Shown: positions 27,599 through 36,607 of the stretch, in pieces
Numbering within the stretch: the first letter of the stretch is position 1
How the letters are laid out: every line of letters begins with the position of its first letter
Source of the DNA: a virus
Reading direction: 5' to 3' (one strand)
IMG/VR virus record: IMGVR_UViG_3300046009_005595
Location: 62,001-126,000 of that record
Length of the DNA: 64,000 nucleotides
The notes under the pieces: model-generated
Told to the model about the DNA's origin: nothing
Seen by the model: the letters and a program-made list of their open reading frames with translations, nothing else
Database searches by the model: none
Made by a program: the position numbers and the translations under genes

Positions 27599-28622
27599 AA
27601 TTTGTATTTTAGGAGATACTCATTTTGGTGCTCGTGGTAATAGTAAGATTTTTCATGATCATTTCGAGAAATTTTATTCAGAATTTTTAATCCCGCATTT
27701 AGTAGAAAATAAAATATCTACAATATTCCAATTAGGAGATCTTTGGGATAATCGTAAAGCAGCACATCTATATTCAGTAGATAGAGTAAAATCTTATTTC
27801 TTTGATGCTTTAGTAGAAAATAAAATACATTTATATACATTGATAGGAAATCATGATATATTTTATAGAGAATCTTTATCTATAAATTCATCTACTTTAT
27901 TATTAAGTGGATATAATAATATAACGATTATTGATTCTCCTACAAATATAAATGGAATAGATATTATTCCTTGGATTTGTAAAGAAAATGAATTAGAATG
28001 TTTGAATTATATATCAAATTCAAGATCTTTGGTTTGTATGGGACATTTTGAAATTCAAAACTTTTCTATGTATAGAGGTGTTGAATGTAAAGATGGATTA
28101 GATCCTAAAATGTTTTCTAGATATGAATATGTGTTTTCTGGTCATTACCATCACAAATCACACAAAGAAAATATATTTTATGTTGGAACTCCTTATGAAT
28201 TAACATGGCAAGATTTTGAAGATCCTAAAGGATTCCATATTTTTGATACAGAAACTAGAACTATAGAATTTATAGAAAATCCATATAAAACTTATTATAA
28301 AATAAGATATGATGATTCTATTGATTTTTCAAATTTGGAAAAATATACTAATTGTTATTTAAAAGTTTCTGTTAGTAGTAGAACAGATGAATTTCAAGTA
28401 TTTTTAGATCATTTAGATCAAGTAAATCCTGCTGGATATACTGTAGTAGAGGATGTTGTTGATTTATCTTCAGATGAAGATTCAGTAGATGAAACACAGG
28501 ATACTATAACTATTATGAACAAATATATTGATGGGATAAAAAATAAAGATATTGATACTCAAGAATTGAAAAAAATAATGGAAGTTTTATATCAAGAAGC
28601 TGTTAGGTTAGAATCTGAATGA
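27591..28622 (+). CDS. 47: Recombination endonuclease subunit gp47 (Mre11/SbcD-like)
   Basis: The protein is 343 aa from the ATG at 27591; an ATG 24 bases upstream lies deep in gene 55 and is unlikely. It is a metallophosphoesterase with GDTHFGARG near the N-terminus, LGDLWDN, GNHDIFYRES, GHFE and SGHYHHKSH, the full set of metal-binding motifs of Mre11-type nucleases. With gp46 it resects DNA ends in recombination and host DNA breakdown. ATGA overlap with gene 46 suggests coupled translation. Confidence 0.94.
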   Translation: MSKICILGDTHFGARGNSKIFHDHFEKFYSEFLIPHLVENKISTIFQLGDLWDNRKAAHLYSVDRVKSYFFDALVENKIHLYTLIGNHDIFYRESLSINSSTLLLSGYNNITIIDSPTNINGIDIIPWICKENELECLNYISNSRSLVCMGHFEIQNFSMYRGVECKDGLDPKMFSRYEYVFSGHYHHKSHKENIFYVGTPYELTWQDFEDPKGFHIFDTETRTIEFIENPYKTYYKIRYDDSIDFSNLEKYTNCYLKVSVSSRTDEFQVFLDHLDQVNPAGYTVVEDVVDLSSDEDSVDETQDTITIMNKYIDGIKNKDIDTQELKKIMEVLYQEAVRLESE

Positions 28623-30343
28623 GATTAGTATTTAAAAAAATAAAATTTAAAAATTTTCTATCTTCTGGTAACACATATATAGAAGTAGATTTAAATTCAC
28701 ATAATAAAACAATTATTTTTGGATTAAATGGTCATGGAAAATCCATGATTCTTTGTGCCTTGACTTATGTTTTATTTGGAAAAGCATTTAGAAAAATAAA
28801 TAAACCAAACATACCTAATTCAATAAACAAAAAAGATTGTTTGGTTGAAATAGAATTTAGTATTGGTAGTAAAGATTATAAAATTATTAGGGGGATGAAA
28901 CCTAATATATTTGAAATTTATATAGATGATGTTCTTTTAACTCAAGATGCAGTTAATAAAGACTATCAAGAATATCTCGAAATTAATATTCTTAAAATGA
29001 ATTATAAATCTTTTATACAAGTAGATATTCTTGGTTCTGCTAGATATACTCCATTTATGCAGCTATCTGCTGCTGATCGTAGAGCAGTTATTGAAGATCT
29101 ATTAGACATTCAAATATTCTCATCTATGAATGTGTTGGTTAAGGAAAAAGTAAGTAATATAAAATCTTCATTGTCTGAATTAAAATCTAATATAGAAGTT
29201 CATAAAGAGAAGATTAATAGTCAAAATAATTTAATAAAAGAAATAAAGAAAAATTCTGAATCTCATATTTTAAAAAAGAAAGAATCTGTAAAAAAATATG
29301 AAAATGAAATTGAAAAATTAAATAGCGATGTTGTGTTAATAGAACAACATGTAAAAGTATTGCAAAATAGTATATTGGATAAAACTTCTTCCAGTAGTAA
29401 AAAACAAAAACTTATTCAGATGGAAGCTAAATTAGAAAATAATATTTCTAATTTTACAAAAGAACTAAATTTTTATAGTAGCAATGATTCATGTCCTACC
29501 TGCAAACAGGTAATATTACCTGAATTTAAAAAAGAAAATGTAACTTCGATAGAATCAAAAAAAGAAAAACTAGAAGAAGGATATGTTAAGTTAAAAAACG
29601 AGATATATACCTTAGAAGGTAGATTAAATGAAATATCTGACATTTCAGATAAAATCATAGATCATAATAATGAAATAACAAAAATAAATACAAAAATAAA
29701 TTCATATAAAGATTTTATTAAAAATTTGAATTTAGAGATTGAAAATATAGAAGGATGCTCAGTAGTTTCTGAAGAAGATATTAATAAACTTAGAAATTTA
29801 GTTTTTGAATATGAAGTTTTTGTTTCTCAACAAAAAAAATTAAGTGAGGATAAAAAATATCTTGAATATTGTGCAACATTATTAAAAGATGGTGGGATTA
29901 AAACTAAGATAATAAAACAATATCTTCCAATTCTTAATAAAAGAATAAACACATATCTATCTAAACTTAATTTTTTTGTTAATTTTAATATAAATGAAAA
30001 CTTTGAAGAAGTTATAAAATCAAGACATAGAGATGAATTTCAATACAATAATTTTTCAGAAGGTCAGAAATTAAGAATAGACTTAGCTCTTTTATTTGCA
30101 TTTAGAGATATTTCTAAAATGAAAAATAGTGTAGATTGTAATCTTCTTTTTATGGATGAAATTGTAGATGGATCTTTTGATGAACCAGGAATAGATTTAT
30201 TTCTTGACATGTTAGGAGATTTAGATTATAATACAAATATATTTGTAATTTCACCTAAAGGTGAAGAGATTAAAGATAGGTTCGATAGAGCGTTAAAGTT
30301 TGAAATGGTTAAGAATTTTTCTAGATTAAAGGTGATTCAATGA
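28619..30343 (+). CDS. 46: Recombination endonuclease subunit gp46 (Rad50/SbcC-like ATPase)
   Basis: The 574-aa protein is close to T4 gp46 (560 aa). Walker A is GLNGHGKS (35-42). A long coiled coil is split by the zinc hook CPTC (292-295). The signature NFSEGQKLRIDLAL and Walker B LLFMDEIVDG lie near the C-terminus. It is the SMC-like partner of gp47. The start overlaps the gp47 stop and its own stop overlaps the peptide deformylase start. Confidence 0.95.
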   Translation: MRLVFKKIKFKNFLSSGNTYIEVDLNSHNKTIIFGLNGHGKSMILCALTYVLFGKAFRKINKPNIPNSINKKDCLVEIEFSIGSKDYKIIRGMKPNIFEIYIDDVLLTQDAVNKDYQEYLEINILKMNYKSFIQVDILGSARYTPFMQLSAADRRAVIEDLLDIQIFSSMNVLVKEKVSNIKSSLSELKSNIEVHKEKINSQNNLIKEIKKNSESHILKKKESVKKYENEIEKLNSDVVLIEQHVKVLQNSILDKTSSSSKKQKLIQMEAKLENNISNFTKELNFYSSNDSCPTCKQVILPEFKKENVTSIESKKEKLEEGYVKLKNEIYTLEGRLNEISDISDKIIDHNNEITKINTKINSYKDFIKNLNLEIENIEGCSVVSEEDINKLRNLVFEYEVFVSQQKKLSEDKKYLEYCATLLKDGGIKTKIIKQYLPILNKRINTYLSKLNFFVNFNINENFEEVIKSRHRDEFQYNNFSEGQKLRIDLALLFAFRDISKMKNSVDCNLLFMDEIVDGSFDEPGIDLFLDMLGDLDYNTNIFVISPKGEEIKDRFDRALKFEMVKNFSRLKVIQ

Positions 30344-30930
30344 GCGAAATTATTACAATTGATACTTCAAACCCAACAACTATGAAAGTTGATTCTGGGG
30401 AAATACTAAGTTTAGTACCAGAAACAGATCTTATTCTTAAAACTCCAACAGTAGAATTTTCATTTGAAACTGAAGGATTGGAAAAAGCCTCTAAATTGTC
30501 TAGAGATTTAATTAAAACTATTTCAACACATAAAGCATTTGGATTGGCCGCAAATCAATGTGGGATTCCTTATTCTGTTATATGTATTGGTTATGCTGAT
30601 ACATATATTACATTATTCAATCCAAAGCTAGTGTCAACTTCTAATGAGTCTGTTATGATGCAAGAAGGTTGTTTATCTTTCCCATTTTTAGTTCTTGGAC
30701 TTAAAAGATCTAAAAGTATAACAATAGAATATCAAGATTTTGAGGGTGTTAAACATACTAGCAATCTTGATGGAATTAGTGCTAGAGTTTTTCTTCATGA
30801 ATTAGATCATCTTAATGGAATTACTTTTGATACTCTAGCAAAACCATTGGCTTTAAATTCTGGATTTAAAAAACGTGAAAAGTATATGAAACGATACGCC
30901 AGAAACTTAATTGCTCAACAGAGAATGTAA
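30340..30930 (+). CDS. def: Peptide deformylase
   Basis: The protein has 196 residues and all three family motifs: FGLAANQ (67-73), EGCLSFP (109-115, metal ligand Cys111) and HELDH (153-157). It removes the formyl group from new proteins. An extra N-terminal 30 residues and a basic tail are unlike minimal phage forms. Peptide deformylases are frequent in T4-like marine phages. It is coupled to gp46 by an ATGA overlap, and a late box follows it. Confidence 0.94.
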   Translation: MSEIITIDTSNPTTMKVDSGEILSLVPETDLILKTPTVEFSFETEGLEKASKLSRDLIKTISTHKAFGLAANQCGIPYSVICIGYADTYITLFNPKLVSTSNESVMMQEGCLSFPFLVLGLKRSKSITIEYQDFEGVKHTSNLDGISARVFLHELDHLNGITFDTLAKPLALNSGFKKREKYMKRYARNLIAQQRM

Positions 30931-30948
30931 AATGTAGATTGTATAAAT

Positions 30949-30956
30949 TATAAATA
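30949..30956 (+). promoter_or_regulatory. Late promoter box before the phosphoesterase gene
   Basis: An exact TATAAATA lies in the 44-base gap, 18 bases before the ATG. Confidence 0.65.
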
Positions 30957-30974
30957 AAACTATGAGAAAATAAT

Positions 30975-32066
30975 ATGAGTAAGAGTAAAACATGGACTCG
31001 TGAAGAATGTTTAAAAGATTTTATAGAATTAGCTGAAGCTTGTTCAGATAAAGTAATTACAAGAGATTTTTATAGGAAAAATTCTCAATGTCCTGAATAT
31101 TGGTGGAGTTCTTATTTTGGGACTTTTTCCGAATTCAAAACCCAAGCTGGTTTAGATCTAACAGATCATCAATCAAAAATATTAAGTCAAATTTCTAAAC
31201 ATTCATCTAAAGATAAACTTAGAGATATGAATGTTGAAAAAGCTTCATATGAAGGAAAGTATCTTAGACCAGATTCTAAAAGATTTCAAACTATTGTAAC
31301 TATTACAGATACTCATGATTTAAGCTTTGATCCTTTTACTAGAAGAGTATATCTTGATACTTTGAAAAGAATTAAACCTGAAGTTATTGTTTTTGGTGGA
31401 GATCATTTTGATCTTCCTGAGTTTTCTAAGTATTTTAATGATCCAAGATCATATAAGTTAATAGAAAGAATTGATTGTGTACATGAATTTTTTAGAGAAA
31501 TTAGAGAAATTCTACCAGACGCTGAATTGAATTACATTTCAGCAAATCACGAACATAGATTGTTACGTCATTTATCAGAATCAAGCCCTAATATTATGGT
31601 TCTATTGAGCGATCTTCATGGGTTTACTATTTCTAAACTTCTTGGTTTAGATAGGTTTGAAATTAATTATATTTCTAGAGAAGACCTAACAGTATTCACT
31701 GAATCAGACTTAAAGAAGGAATTGAAAAAGAATTATTTGATAAAATTTGATTCTATTCTATTCCATCATTATCCAGAAGGAAAGAAATATGGAATTCCTG
31801 GATGTAATGGACACCATCATTCACATAAAAGTGAAACATTACATAATCTTAATTACGGTGCTTATGAATGGCATCAGTTAGGAGCGGGTCATATTCGTAG
31901 GGCTAGTTATTGCGAAGCTCAAAGATGGTCAACAGGATTTATGATTAGTCATCATGATATTCAAAAGAAATCTACAGTATTTGAATATGTTGATACCACC
32001 AGCGACTTTGCTGTTGTTGGAGGAAAATGGTATAACAGAACAGAAAATGAACTTTATAACGTGTAA
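30975..32066 (+). CDS. Metallophosphoesterase with N-terminal Trp-rich domain
   Basis: The protein has 363 residues. Residues 1-57 (TWTREECLKDFIELAEAC, then FGTFSEFKTQAGL) look like the short helical, probably DNA-binding, domain found in homing-endonuclease-related and regulatory proteins. From about residue 100 a calcineurin-type phosphoesterase follows, with DTHD, GGDHFD, ANHEHR and a His-rich GHHHSHKS. Substrate unknown; a nucleic acid phosphatase or nuclease is a guess from the N-terminal domain. Confidence 0.8.
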   Translation: MSKSKTWTREECLKDFIELAEACSDKVITRDFYRKNSQCPEYWWSSYFGTFSEFKTQAGLDLTDHQSKILSQISKHSSKDKLRDMNVEKASYEGKYLRPDSKRFQTIVTITDTHDLSFDPFTRRVYLDTLKRIKPEVIVFGGDHFDLPEFSKYFNDPRSYKLIERIDCVHEFFREIREILPDAELNYISANHEHRLLRHLSESSPNIMVLLSDLHGFTISKLLGLDRFEINYISREDLTVFTESDLKKELKKNYLIKFDSILFHHYPEGKKYGIPGCNGHHHSHKSETLHNLNYGAYEWHQLGAGHIRRASYCEAQRWSTGFMISHHDIQKKSTVFEYVDTTSDFAVVGGKWYNRTENELYNV

Positions 32067-32077
32067 TAGGAGAAAAT

Positions 32078-32875
32078 ATGGAAATTCAGATTTCAACTGA
32101 AGAATTGAGAAAGAAGAAACTTTTTATTGGAACACCTATGTATGGTGGTCAATGTTGCGGTATGTTTATGAAATCTTGTTTGGATCTACAAGCACTTTTA
32201 ATACAATATGGAGTTGAAGTTAAATTCAGTTTCTTATTTAATGAATCTTTGATTCAAAGAGCAAGAAATTATATTACAGATGAATTTTTGAATCGTTCAG
32301 ATTGTACCCATATGATGTTTATTGATTCTGATATTGGATTCAATCCACAAGATATTGTTGCAATGCTTGCTCTTGATAAGGAAATTATTGGTGGACCTTA
32401 TCCGAAGAAATCTATTGAATGGGGACAGCTTAATAAAGCTATTCTTAAAAATAAAGATCTTCCAGTTAGTGAATATCCTAAATTGGTTGGTTCGATGGTA
32501 TTTAACCCAGTTGGTGGAAATCAAAGATTTTCTATTCAAGAACCTTTGGAAGTTTCTGAAGTAGGTACTGGATTCTGTATGTATAGAAGAGAAGTATTTG
32601 AAAAGTTCCAAAACGCATATCCAGAATATATGTATAAGCCAGATCATGTTGGTCAAGCTCATTTTGGTGGAGAAAGAGAAATTTGTTCTTTCTTTAATGT
32701 GTTCATTGATCCAGAATCTCGTAGAACTTTATCAGAAGATTATTGCAATTGTCATCAAATGAGAAAGATTGGAGTTAAGGTATGGATTGCTCCGTGGATG
32801 CAGTTGTCTCATATTGGTAGTTATATCTTTAGTGGAAATTTACAAGCGGTAGCTAATTATATTGGTGAAATGTAA
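32078..32875 (+). CDS. Putative GT-A fold glycosyltransferase
   Basis: The protein has 265 residues. FIGTPMYGGQCCGMF near the N-terminus, RARNYITDEFL and the DxD-type FIDSDIGF (about 86-93) are typical of nucleotide-sugar transferases of the phage GT-A type. EVGTGFCMYRREVFE and a C-terminal LSHIG follow. Donor and acceptor are unknown; phage DNA, capsid or host envelope are all possible. It lies far from the main sugar cassette. Confidence 0.72.
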   Translation: MEIQISTEELRKKKLFIGTPMYGGQCCGMFMKSCLDLQALLIQYGVEVKFSFLFNESLIQRARNYITDEFLNRSDCTHMMFIDSDIGFNPQDIVAMLALDKEIIGGPYPKKSIEWGQLNKAILKNKDLPVSEYPKLVGSMVFNPVGGNQRFSIQEPLEVSEVGTGFCMYRREVFEKFQNAYPEYMYKPDHVGQAHFGGEREICSFFNVFIDPESRRTLSEDYCNCHQMRKIGVKVWIAPWMQLSHIGSYIFSGNLQAVANYIGEM

Positions 32876-32876
32876 T

Positions 32877-33128
32877 ATGAATGAAAAATATTCACATTAT
32901 TATAAAAAAGTTCCTTATGATTATGTAGATGTTTATAGAGTATTAGATATTTTTAATGTAACTGATCCTTGTATTCAACATGCAATTAAAAAATTGCTCG
33001 TTGCTGGAGGGAGAGGACATAAAGATATTGAAAAAGATGTTCAAGAGGCTATTGTGTCTCTTGAACGTTGGAAGTCAATGAGGATAGAAGAAACTAACGC
33101 TTTGAGTGCCACATCTCTTAAAGATTGA
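32877..33128 (+). CDS. Conserved hypothetical protein (DUF3310-like)
   Basis: The 83-aa product starts MNEKYSHYYKKVPYDYVDVY one base after the previous stop. The HAIKKLLVAGGRGHKDIEKD segment and overall form resemble DUF3310-like phage proteins, some of which are fused to nucleotide kinases. It is a frequent neighbour of the clamp gene in marine T4-like phages. Function unknown. Confidence 0.6.
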   Translation: MNEKYSHYYKKVPYDYVDVYRVLDIFNVTDPCIQHAIKKLLVAGGRGHKDIEKDVQEAIVSLERWKSMRIEETNALSATSLKD

Positions 33129-33153
33129 CTAAATTGGATTTATGCTGTATCAT
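33125..33153 (+). promoter_or_regulatory. Sigma-70-type promoter before gene 45
   Basis: TTGACT (33125-33130) and TATCAT (33148-33153) with a 17-base spacer lie 29 bases before the gp45 start. The -35 overlaps the preceding stop codon. It would serve early expression of the clamp and clamp-loader genes. Confidence 0.6.
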
Positions 33154-33181
33154 GTGTTTTTGTTATGATTAAGGAGAAAAG

Positions 33182-33883
33182 ATGAAGATTTCTAATGACA
33201 CTCTTACAATTTTGAAGAATTTTTCTTCAATTAATAATGGGATTTTGTTTAAAAAAGGTAATGTAGTATCTTCAGTTTCAGCACAACGTAATATTCTTGC
33301 GGAAGCTTTTATTGAGGAAGATATTCCAATGGATTTTGGAATTTTTGATTTGAGTAATTTTCTATTGGTAATATCTCTGTTTAAAGGTGGAACTGCTGAT
33401 CTTGAGTTTACTGATACACATGTTATTATTAAAGGTTCTGATGGAAGATCTCAAATCAACTATATTTACAATGCTCCATCTTTGATATATGATGATAAAA
33501 ATCAGGAGATCATCAACAAGTCGAAACGACCTTCTGTATCTCCTGATATTTCATTTGTATTAGATCAGAATGATTTTGAACGTATTATTAAAGCATCTAA
33601 TGTATTACAGTCTCCTAACATTTCAGTAGAATCTGATGGTGATAAAATTAAACTAGTTTCGTTTGATGCGGAAGTAAATTCTGCACCTACACACACATTG
33701 ATTCTTCCTGATAGTAATCCAAATGGAGATGTATTTAAATTGATATTTAAAAGCGATCATCTTAAAATTCTACCAAAAACTTATTTGGTAGAGATTTCAT
33801 CAAAGGGAATTTCAAAGTTCTCTGATAGAGATGGGAAGGTTAATTATTGGATCACCCTTGAAACTAACAGCACATACAATTAA
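33182..33883 (+). CDS. 45: Sliding clamp gp45
   Basis: The 233-aa protein (T4: 228) is a DNA polymerase processivity clamp and, in T4, the co-activator of late transcription. Segments MDFGIFDLSNFLLVISLF, SPDISFVLDQNDFERIIKAS and the C-terminal KVNYWITLE match the family. AAGGAG precedes the ATG. It begins the run 45-dsbA-like-44-62-regA. Confidence 0.93.
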   Translation: MKISNDTLTILKNFSSINNGILFKKGNVVSSVSAQRNILAEAFIEEDIPMDFGIFDLSNFLLVISLFKGGTADLEFTDTHVIIKGSDGRSQINYIYNAPSLIYDDKNQEIINKSKRPSVSPDISFVLDQNDFERIIKASNVLQSPNISVESDGDKIKLVSFDAEVNSAPTHTLILPDSNPNGDVFKLIFKSDHLKILPKTYLVEISSKGISKFSDRDGKVNYWITLETNSTYN

Positions 33884-33897
33884 TAGGAGATTATATT

Positions 33898-34182
33898 ATG
33901 GGAAATGCAGTATCATCTACTTTTGGAACTTTTTCTGAAGAAGAACTCAATAAATTGAAGAAGAGTATCAGAGAAATGTCTGATGTTATGACAATGATGG
34001 AGGCTCAGAAAGATACTATGAAGAGTATTATTGATCATGTATATGATGAGTTGAAGATTCCTAAGAAGATTATTCGCAAGATAGCTAAGACTTATCATAA
34101 GCAAAACTTTTCTGAACAACAAACTGAAAATGAAGAGTTTGAACTCTTTTATGAAGGTATTTCTTCTAACTCTAATTCTTAA
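33898..34182 (+). CDS. dsbA: DsbA-like double-strand DNA-binding protein
   Basis: The 94-aa protein is close to T4 DsbA (89 aa). The alignable part is IIDHVYDELKIPKKIIRKIA, then YHKQNF, an acidic EEFELFYEG and a short tail. T4 DsbA binds near late promoters and stimulates late transcription. Place between clamp and clamp loader fits cyanophage-type genomes. The match is short, so the name is probable rather than certain. Confidence 0.65.
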   Translation: MGNAVSSTFGTFSEEELNKLKKSIREMSDVMTMMEAQKDTMKSIIDHVYDELKIPKKIIRKIAKTYHKQNFSEQQTENEEFELFYEGISSNSNS

Positions 34183-34188
34183 TATACT

Positions 34189-35127
34189 ATGCATAATACT
34201 GATTTTCTTTGGGTTGAAAAATACAGACCACAAACCGTTGAAGATTGCATTCTTTCTGAAAAAATAAAAAAGACTTTTAGACAATATGTAGAACGAAAGG
34301 AGATTCCTAATCTCCTTTTGGTTGGTGGTGCTGGTGTTGGTAAGACCAGCATCGCAAAGGCTCTTTGTAAGGATGTTGGTTGTGATTATCTTTTTATTAA
34401 TGCTTCAGATGAGAATGGTATTGATACGTTAAGGACTAAAATTACATCATATGCTACATCTGTTTCTATTACAGGAGGAAGAAAGGTAGTTATTCTTGAT
34501 GAGTTTGATGCTACAACTGGAAACTTTCAGTTAGCATTTAGAAGCTTTCTTGAGTTATATGCTAAAAATTGCACTTTCATTATGACTTGTAACCATGCTA
34601 ATAAGATCATGGAACCAATTCATTCAAGATGCTCTGTAATTAATTTTGGTATTGATAAAGGAGAAAAGAGTAAACTATTGGCTCAGTTTTTCAAGAGAGT
34701 TTGTAATATTCTTGATCTTGAAAATATTGTATATAATAAAGAAGTTCTTGCTAATTTCATAACTAAATATTTTCCTGATAATAGGAGAGTGTTGAATGAA
34801 CTACAGAGATACTCTGTAAATGGGTCTATTGATGTTGGTATTCTTACTCAAGTAGGAGATATTCAACTAAAAGAACTAATTGTTTATCTTAAAGATAAAG
34901 ATATTACTAAGATTCGTGAATGGGTAGTTTCTAGTCTTGATAATGATGTTAGTTTGATATATCGTAAGATATATGATGGAATGCATTCTATTGTTAAACC
35001 ATTTCATATTCCCCAATTAATTTTATTGGTTGGTAGATATCAATTTCAAAGTTCTTTTGTTGCTGATCAAGAAATACAATTAATGTGTTTTTTGTTAGAA
35101 CTTGCAAATGATGTGGAGTTTGTATAA
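34189..35127 (+). CDS. 44: Clamp loader large subunit gp44
   Basis: The 312-aa AAA+ ATPase (T4: 319) has FLWVEKYRPQTVEDCIL at the N-terminus, Walker A GGAGVGKTS (46-54), Walker B LDEFDA (103-108) and the SRC sensor (146-148). With gp62 it opens and loads the gp45 clamp at primer junctions. Its stop TAA shares one base with the start of gene 62 (TAATG), as expected for the coupled subunits. Confidence 0.95.
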   Translation: MHNTDFLWVEKYRPQTVEDCILSEKIKKTFRQYVERKEIPNLLLVGGAGVGKTSIAKALCKDVGCDYLFINASDENGIDTLRTKITSYATSVSITGGRKVVILDEFDATTGNFQLAFRSFLELYAKNCTFIMTCNHANKIMEPIHSRCSVINFGIDKGEKSKLLAQFFKRVCNILDLENIVYNKEVLANFITKYFPDNRRVLNELQRYSVNGSIDVGILTQVGDIQLKELIVYLKDKDITKIREWVVSSLDNDVSLIYRKIYDGMHSIVKPFHIPQLILLVGRYQFQSSFVADQEIQLMCFLLELANDVEFV

Positions 35128-35519
35128 TGGATCTTTTTAAGGATTGTATTCCTTCTATTTTAGATACTAAGAAATATCAACTACATTCAAATATAGAAGA
35201 AAATGAGTATGTTCCTTTTGTTGTTAATAGAGCATTGTCATATCATATAGATTGTATTTTATTCGCTCAAGATTTAAATTTTTATAAGAATCTGGATAAA
35301 AAACTTCAGTATGATTATTTGTTTTATTCTATCAAACCGTACAAAAGACCTTTTAGAAAGTGGATTAAGTCTGGTTCTTCTTATGATGATATTAAATTAA
35401 TACAGGAATATTTTAATTATTCTTTTAAAAAAGCTAAAGAAGTATCAAATTTAATATCAGAAGATCAATTGAACCATATAAGAAAAGTCTTAGATAAAAG
35501 TAGTGTTGTTAAAATTTAA
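35127..35519 (+). CDS. 62: Clamp loader small subunit gp62
   Basis: The 130-aa protein follows gp44 with an overlapping start. It is shorter than T4 gp62 (187 aa) but normal for marine relatives. YHIDCILFAQDLNFYKNLD and IKPYKRPFRKW are typical. It supplies the single non-ATPase subunit of the loader. Confidence 0.88.
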   Translation: MDLFKDCIPSILDTKKYQLHSNIEENEYVPFVVNRALSYHIDCILFAQDLNFYKNLDKKLQYDYLFYSIKPYKRPFRKWIKSGSSYDDIKLIQEYFNYSFKKAKEVSNLISEDQLNHIRKVLDKSSVVKI

Positions 35520-35524
35520 ATCTT

Positions 35525-35532
35525 TATAAATA
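35525..35532 (+). promoter_or_regulatory. Late promoter box before regA
   Basis: An exact TATAAATA lies in the 63-base gap after gene 62, 51 bases before regA. Confidence 0.55.
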
Positions 35533-35582
35533 ATACAAGTATTAACAAACTATTTAAAGTTATTTATTTTGGAGATCTTGTA

Positions 35583-35999
35583 ATGATGGAAGAAGACATT
35601 TTTAAAGGATTAGGAGTTGAGGTTATTTTAGATAATGAAGAATCATTTCTTAAGATAAAAGAGACTTTAACTAGAATTGGAGTTTTGAGTAAGAAGGATA
35701 AAATTTTATATCAAAGCGTTCATATTCTACACAAAAGAGGTAGGTATTCTATAATGCACTTTAAAGAATTATTTAAAATGGATAATAGACCTTCTGATAT
35801 TACTGAAAACGATATTCAAAGAAGAAATACCATTGCATTTTTGTTGGAAGAATGGGAGCTTTTAAATATAAAAAATCCTGAAATTATTGAGCATGATATT
35901 GTTCCACTTAATCAAATTAAAATTCTTTCATATAAAGAGAAACCAGACTACGAGTTGATTTCTAAGTATCAAATAGGTTCTTTTAAGAAAAAGATATAA
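35583..35999 (+). CDS. regA: Translational repressor RegA
   Basis: The 138-aa protein aligns well with T4 RegA (122 aa): FLKIKETLTRIGVLSKKDKI, LYQSVHILHKRGRYSIMHFK and a C-terminal KYQIGSF. RegA binds start regions of early mRNAs and blocks their translation, including its own and gene 44/45 mRNAs in T4. Two ATGs are adjacent (35583, 35586); the first has the better GGAG spacing. It is followed by a structured intergenic region. Confidence 0.93.
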   Translation: MMEEDIFKGLGVEVILDNEESFLKIKETLTRIGVLSKKDKILYQSVHILHKRGRYSIMHFKELFKMDNRPSDITENDIQRRNTIAFLLEEWELLNIKNPEIIEHDIVPLNQIKILSYKEKPDYELISKYQIGSFKKKI

Positions 36000-36001
36000 A
36001 A

Positions 36002-36078
36002 CCCATCGGGATGGGACTTGCAGTTGGAGGAAAGGCAAGTAAAATATTCCTCCAATACACTTCTGCCTTCGGGGGAAG
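36002..36078 (+). ncRNA. Predicted structured RNA with pseudoknot upstream of hsp20
   Basis: Three structures lie back to back. A hairpin pairs CCCAT (36002-36006) with ATGGG (36011-36015). An H-type pseudoknot pairs ACTTGC (36016-36021) with GCAAGT (36035-36040), while loop bases TTGGAGGAA (36024-36032) pair perfectly with TTCCTCCAA (36047-36055). A third hairpin pairs CTTC (36060-36063) with GAAG (36075-36078) and has a CC-TTCG-GG tip. There is no T-run, so it is not an intrinsic terminator. A leader or riboswitch-like element for hsp20 is inferred; a processed RNA is possible. Pairing was found by eye only. Confidence 0.6.
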
Positions 36079-36115
36079 ACTTTTAATATAAACTCGCTTA
36101 AAAAGGAGAAATAAA

Positions 36116-36583
36116 ATGAAAATCGAAAATAATTACATGTCTACATTTCCAAACAATCAATTTTCGGAAGAAAATTTTCACTTACCAACAAGATTTTTTA
36201 ATTCGTTGGTTGGTGTTGATAGGATTTTGGATCAACTAAATGACATTTCAATGCTTCCAAAAGTAGGTAATTTTCCTCCTTATAATATTAGAAAGGATGG
36301 TGAGTATACTTATGTTATTGAAATGGCTGTCGCAGGATTTTCTAAAGAAAATATTGACATCACCATTAATCAAAGTAAATTAACAATCGTTGGAAGTAAA
36401 CCAGAAGAAGTAGGAGTCTCCTACATTCATAAAGGCATTGCTAACAGAGATTTCACAAGAGAATTTACATTAGCTGATTCTATTGAAGTAAAAAGTGCTT
36501 CTATGGAAAATGGCATTCTTGTAATCTTGTTAGAAAACGTCATTCCAGAACACAAAAAGATGAAAAAGCTTGATATTTTGTAA
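36116..36583 (+). CDS. Hsp20-family small heat shock protein
   Basis: The protein has 155 residues. The alpha-crystallin domain (about 55-150) has YNIRKDGEYTYVIEMAVAGF, NIDITINQSKLTIVG, and AFTRE-like DFTREFTLAD, then NGILVILL. Small heat shock proteins hold unfolding proteins and occur in many marine T4-like phages, where they are thought to help head assembly. AAAAGGAG gives a strong start. The structured RNA at 36002-36078 lies just upstream. Confidence 0.95.
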   Translation: MKIENNYMSTFPNNQFSEENFHLPTRFFNSLVGVDRILDQLNDISMLPKVGNFPPYNIRKDGEYTYVIEMAVAGFSKENIDITINQSKLTIVGSKPEEVGVSYIHKGIANRDFTREFTLADSIEVKSASMENGILVILLENVIPEHKKMKKLDIL

Positions 36584-36598
36584 TTCATCTGATATAAT
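36570..36598 (+). promoter_or_regulatory. Near-consensus sigma-70 promoter after hsp20
   Basis: TTGATA (36570-36575) and perfect TATAAT (36593-36598) have a 17-base spacer, the best vegetative promoter seen here. Its start site would fall about 36605, just before the hairpin of the terminator at 36608. Confidence 0.65.
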
Positions 36599-36607
36599 CT
36601 AATGAAG

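Noticed and set aside
36002-36078. Intrinsic terminator or tRNA after regA
   Set aside because: No T-run follows the stems, and no cloverleaf with a CCA-type acceptor or T-arm sequence is visible.
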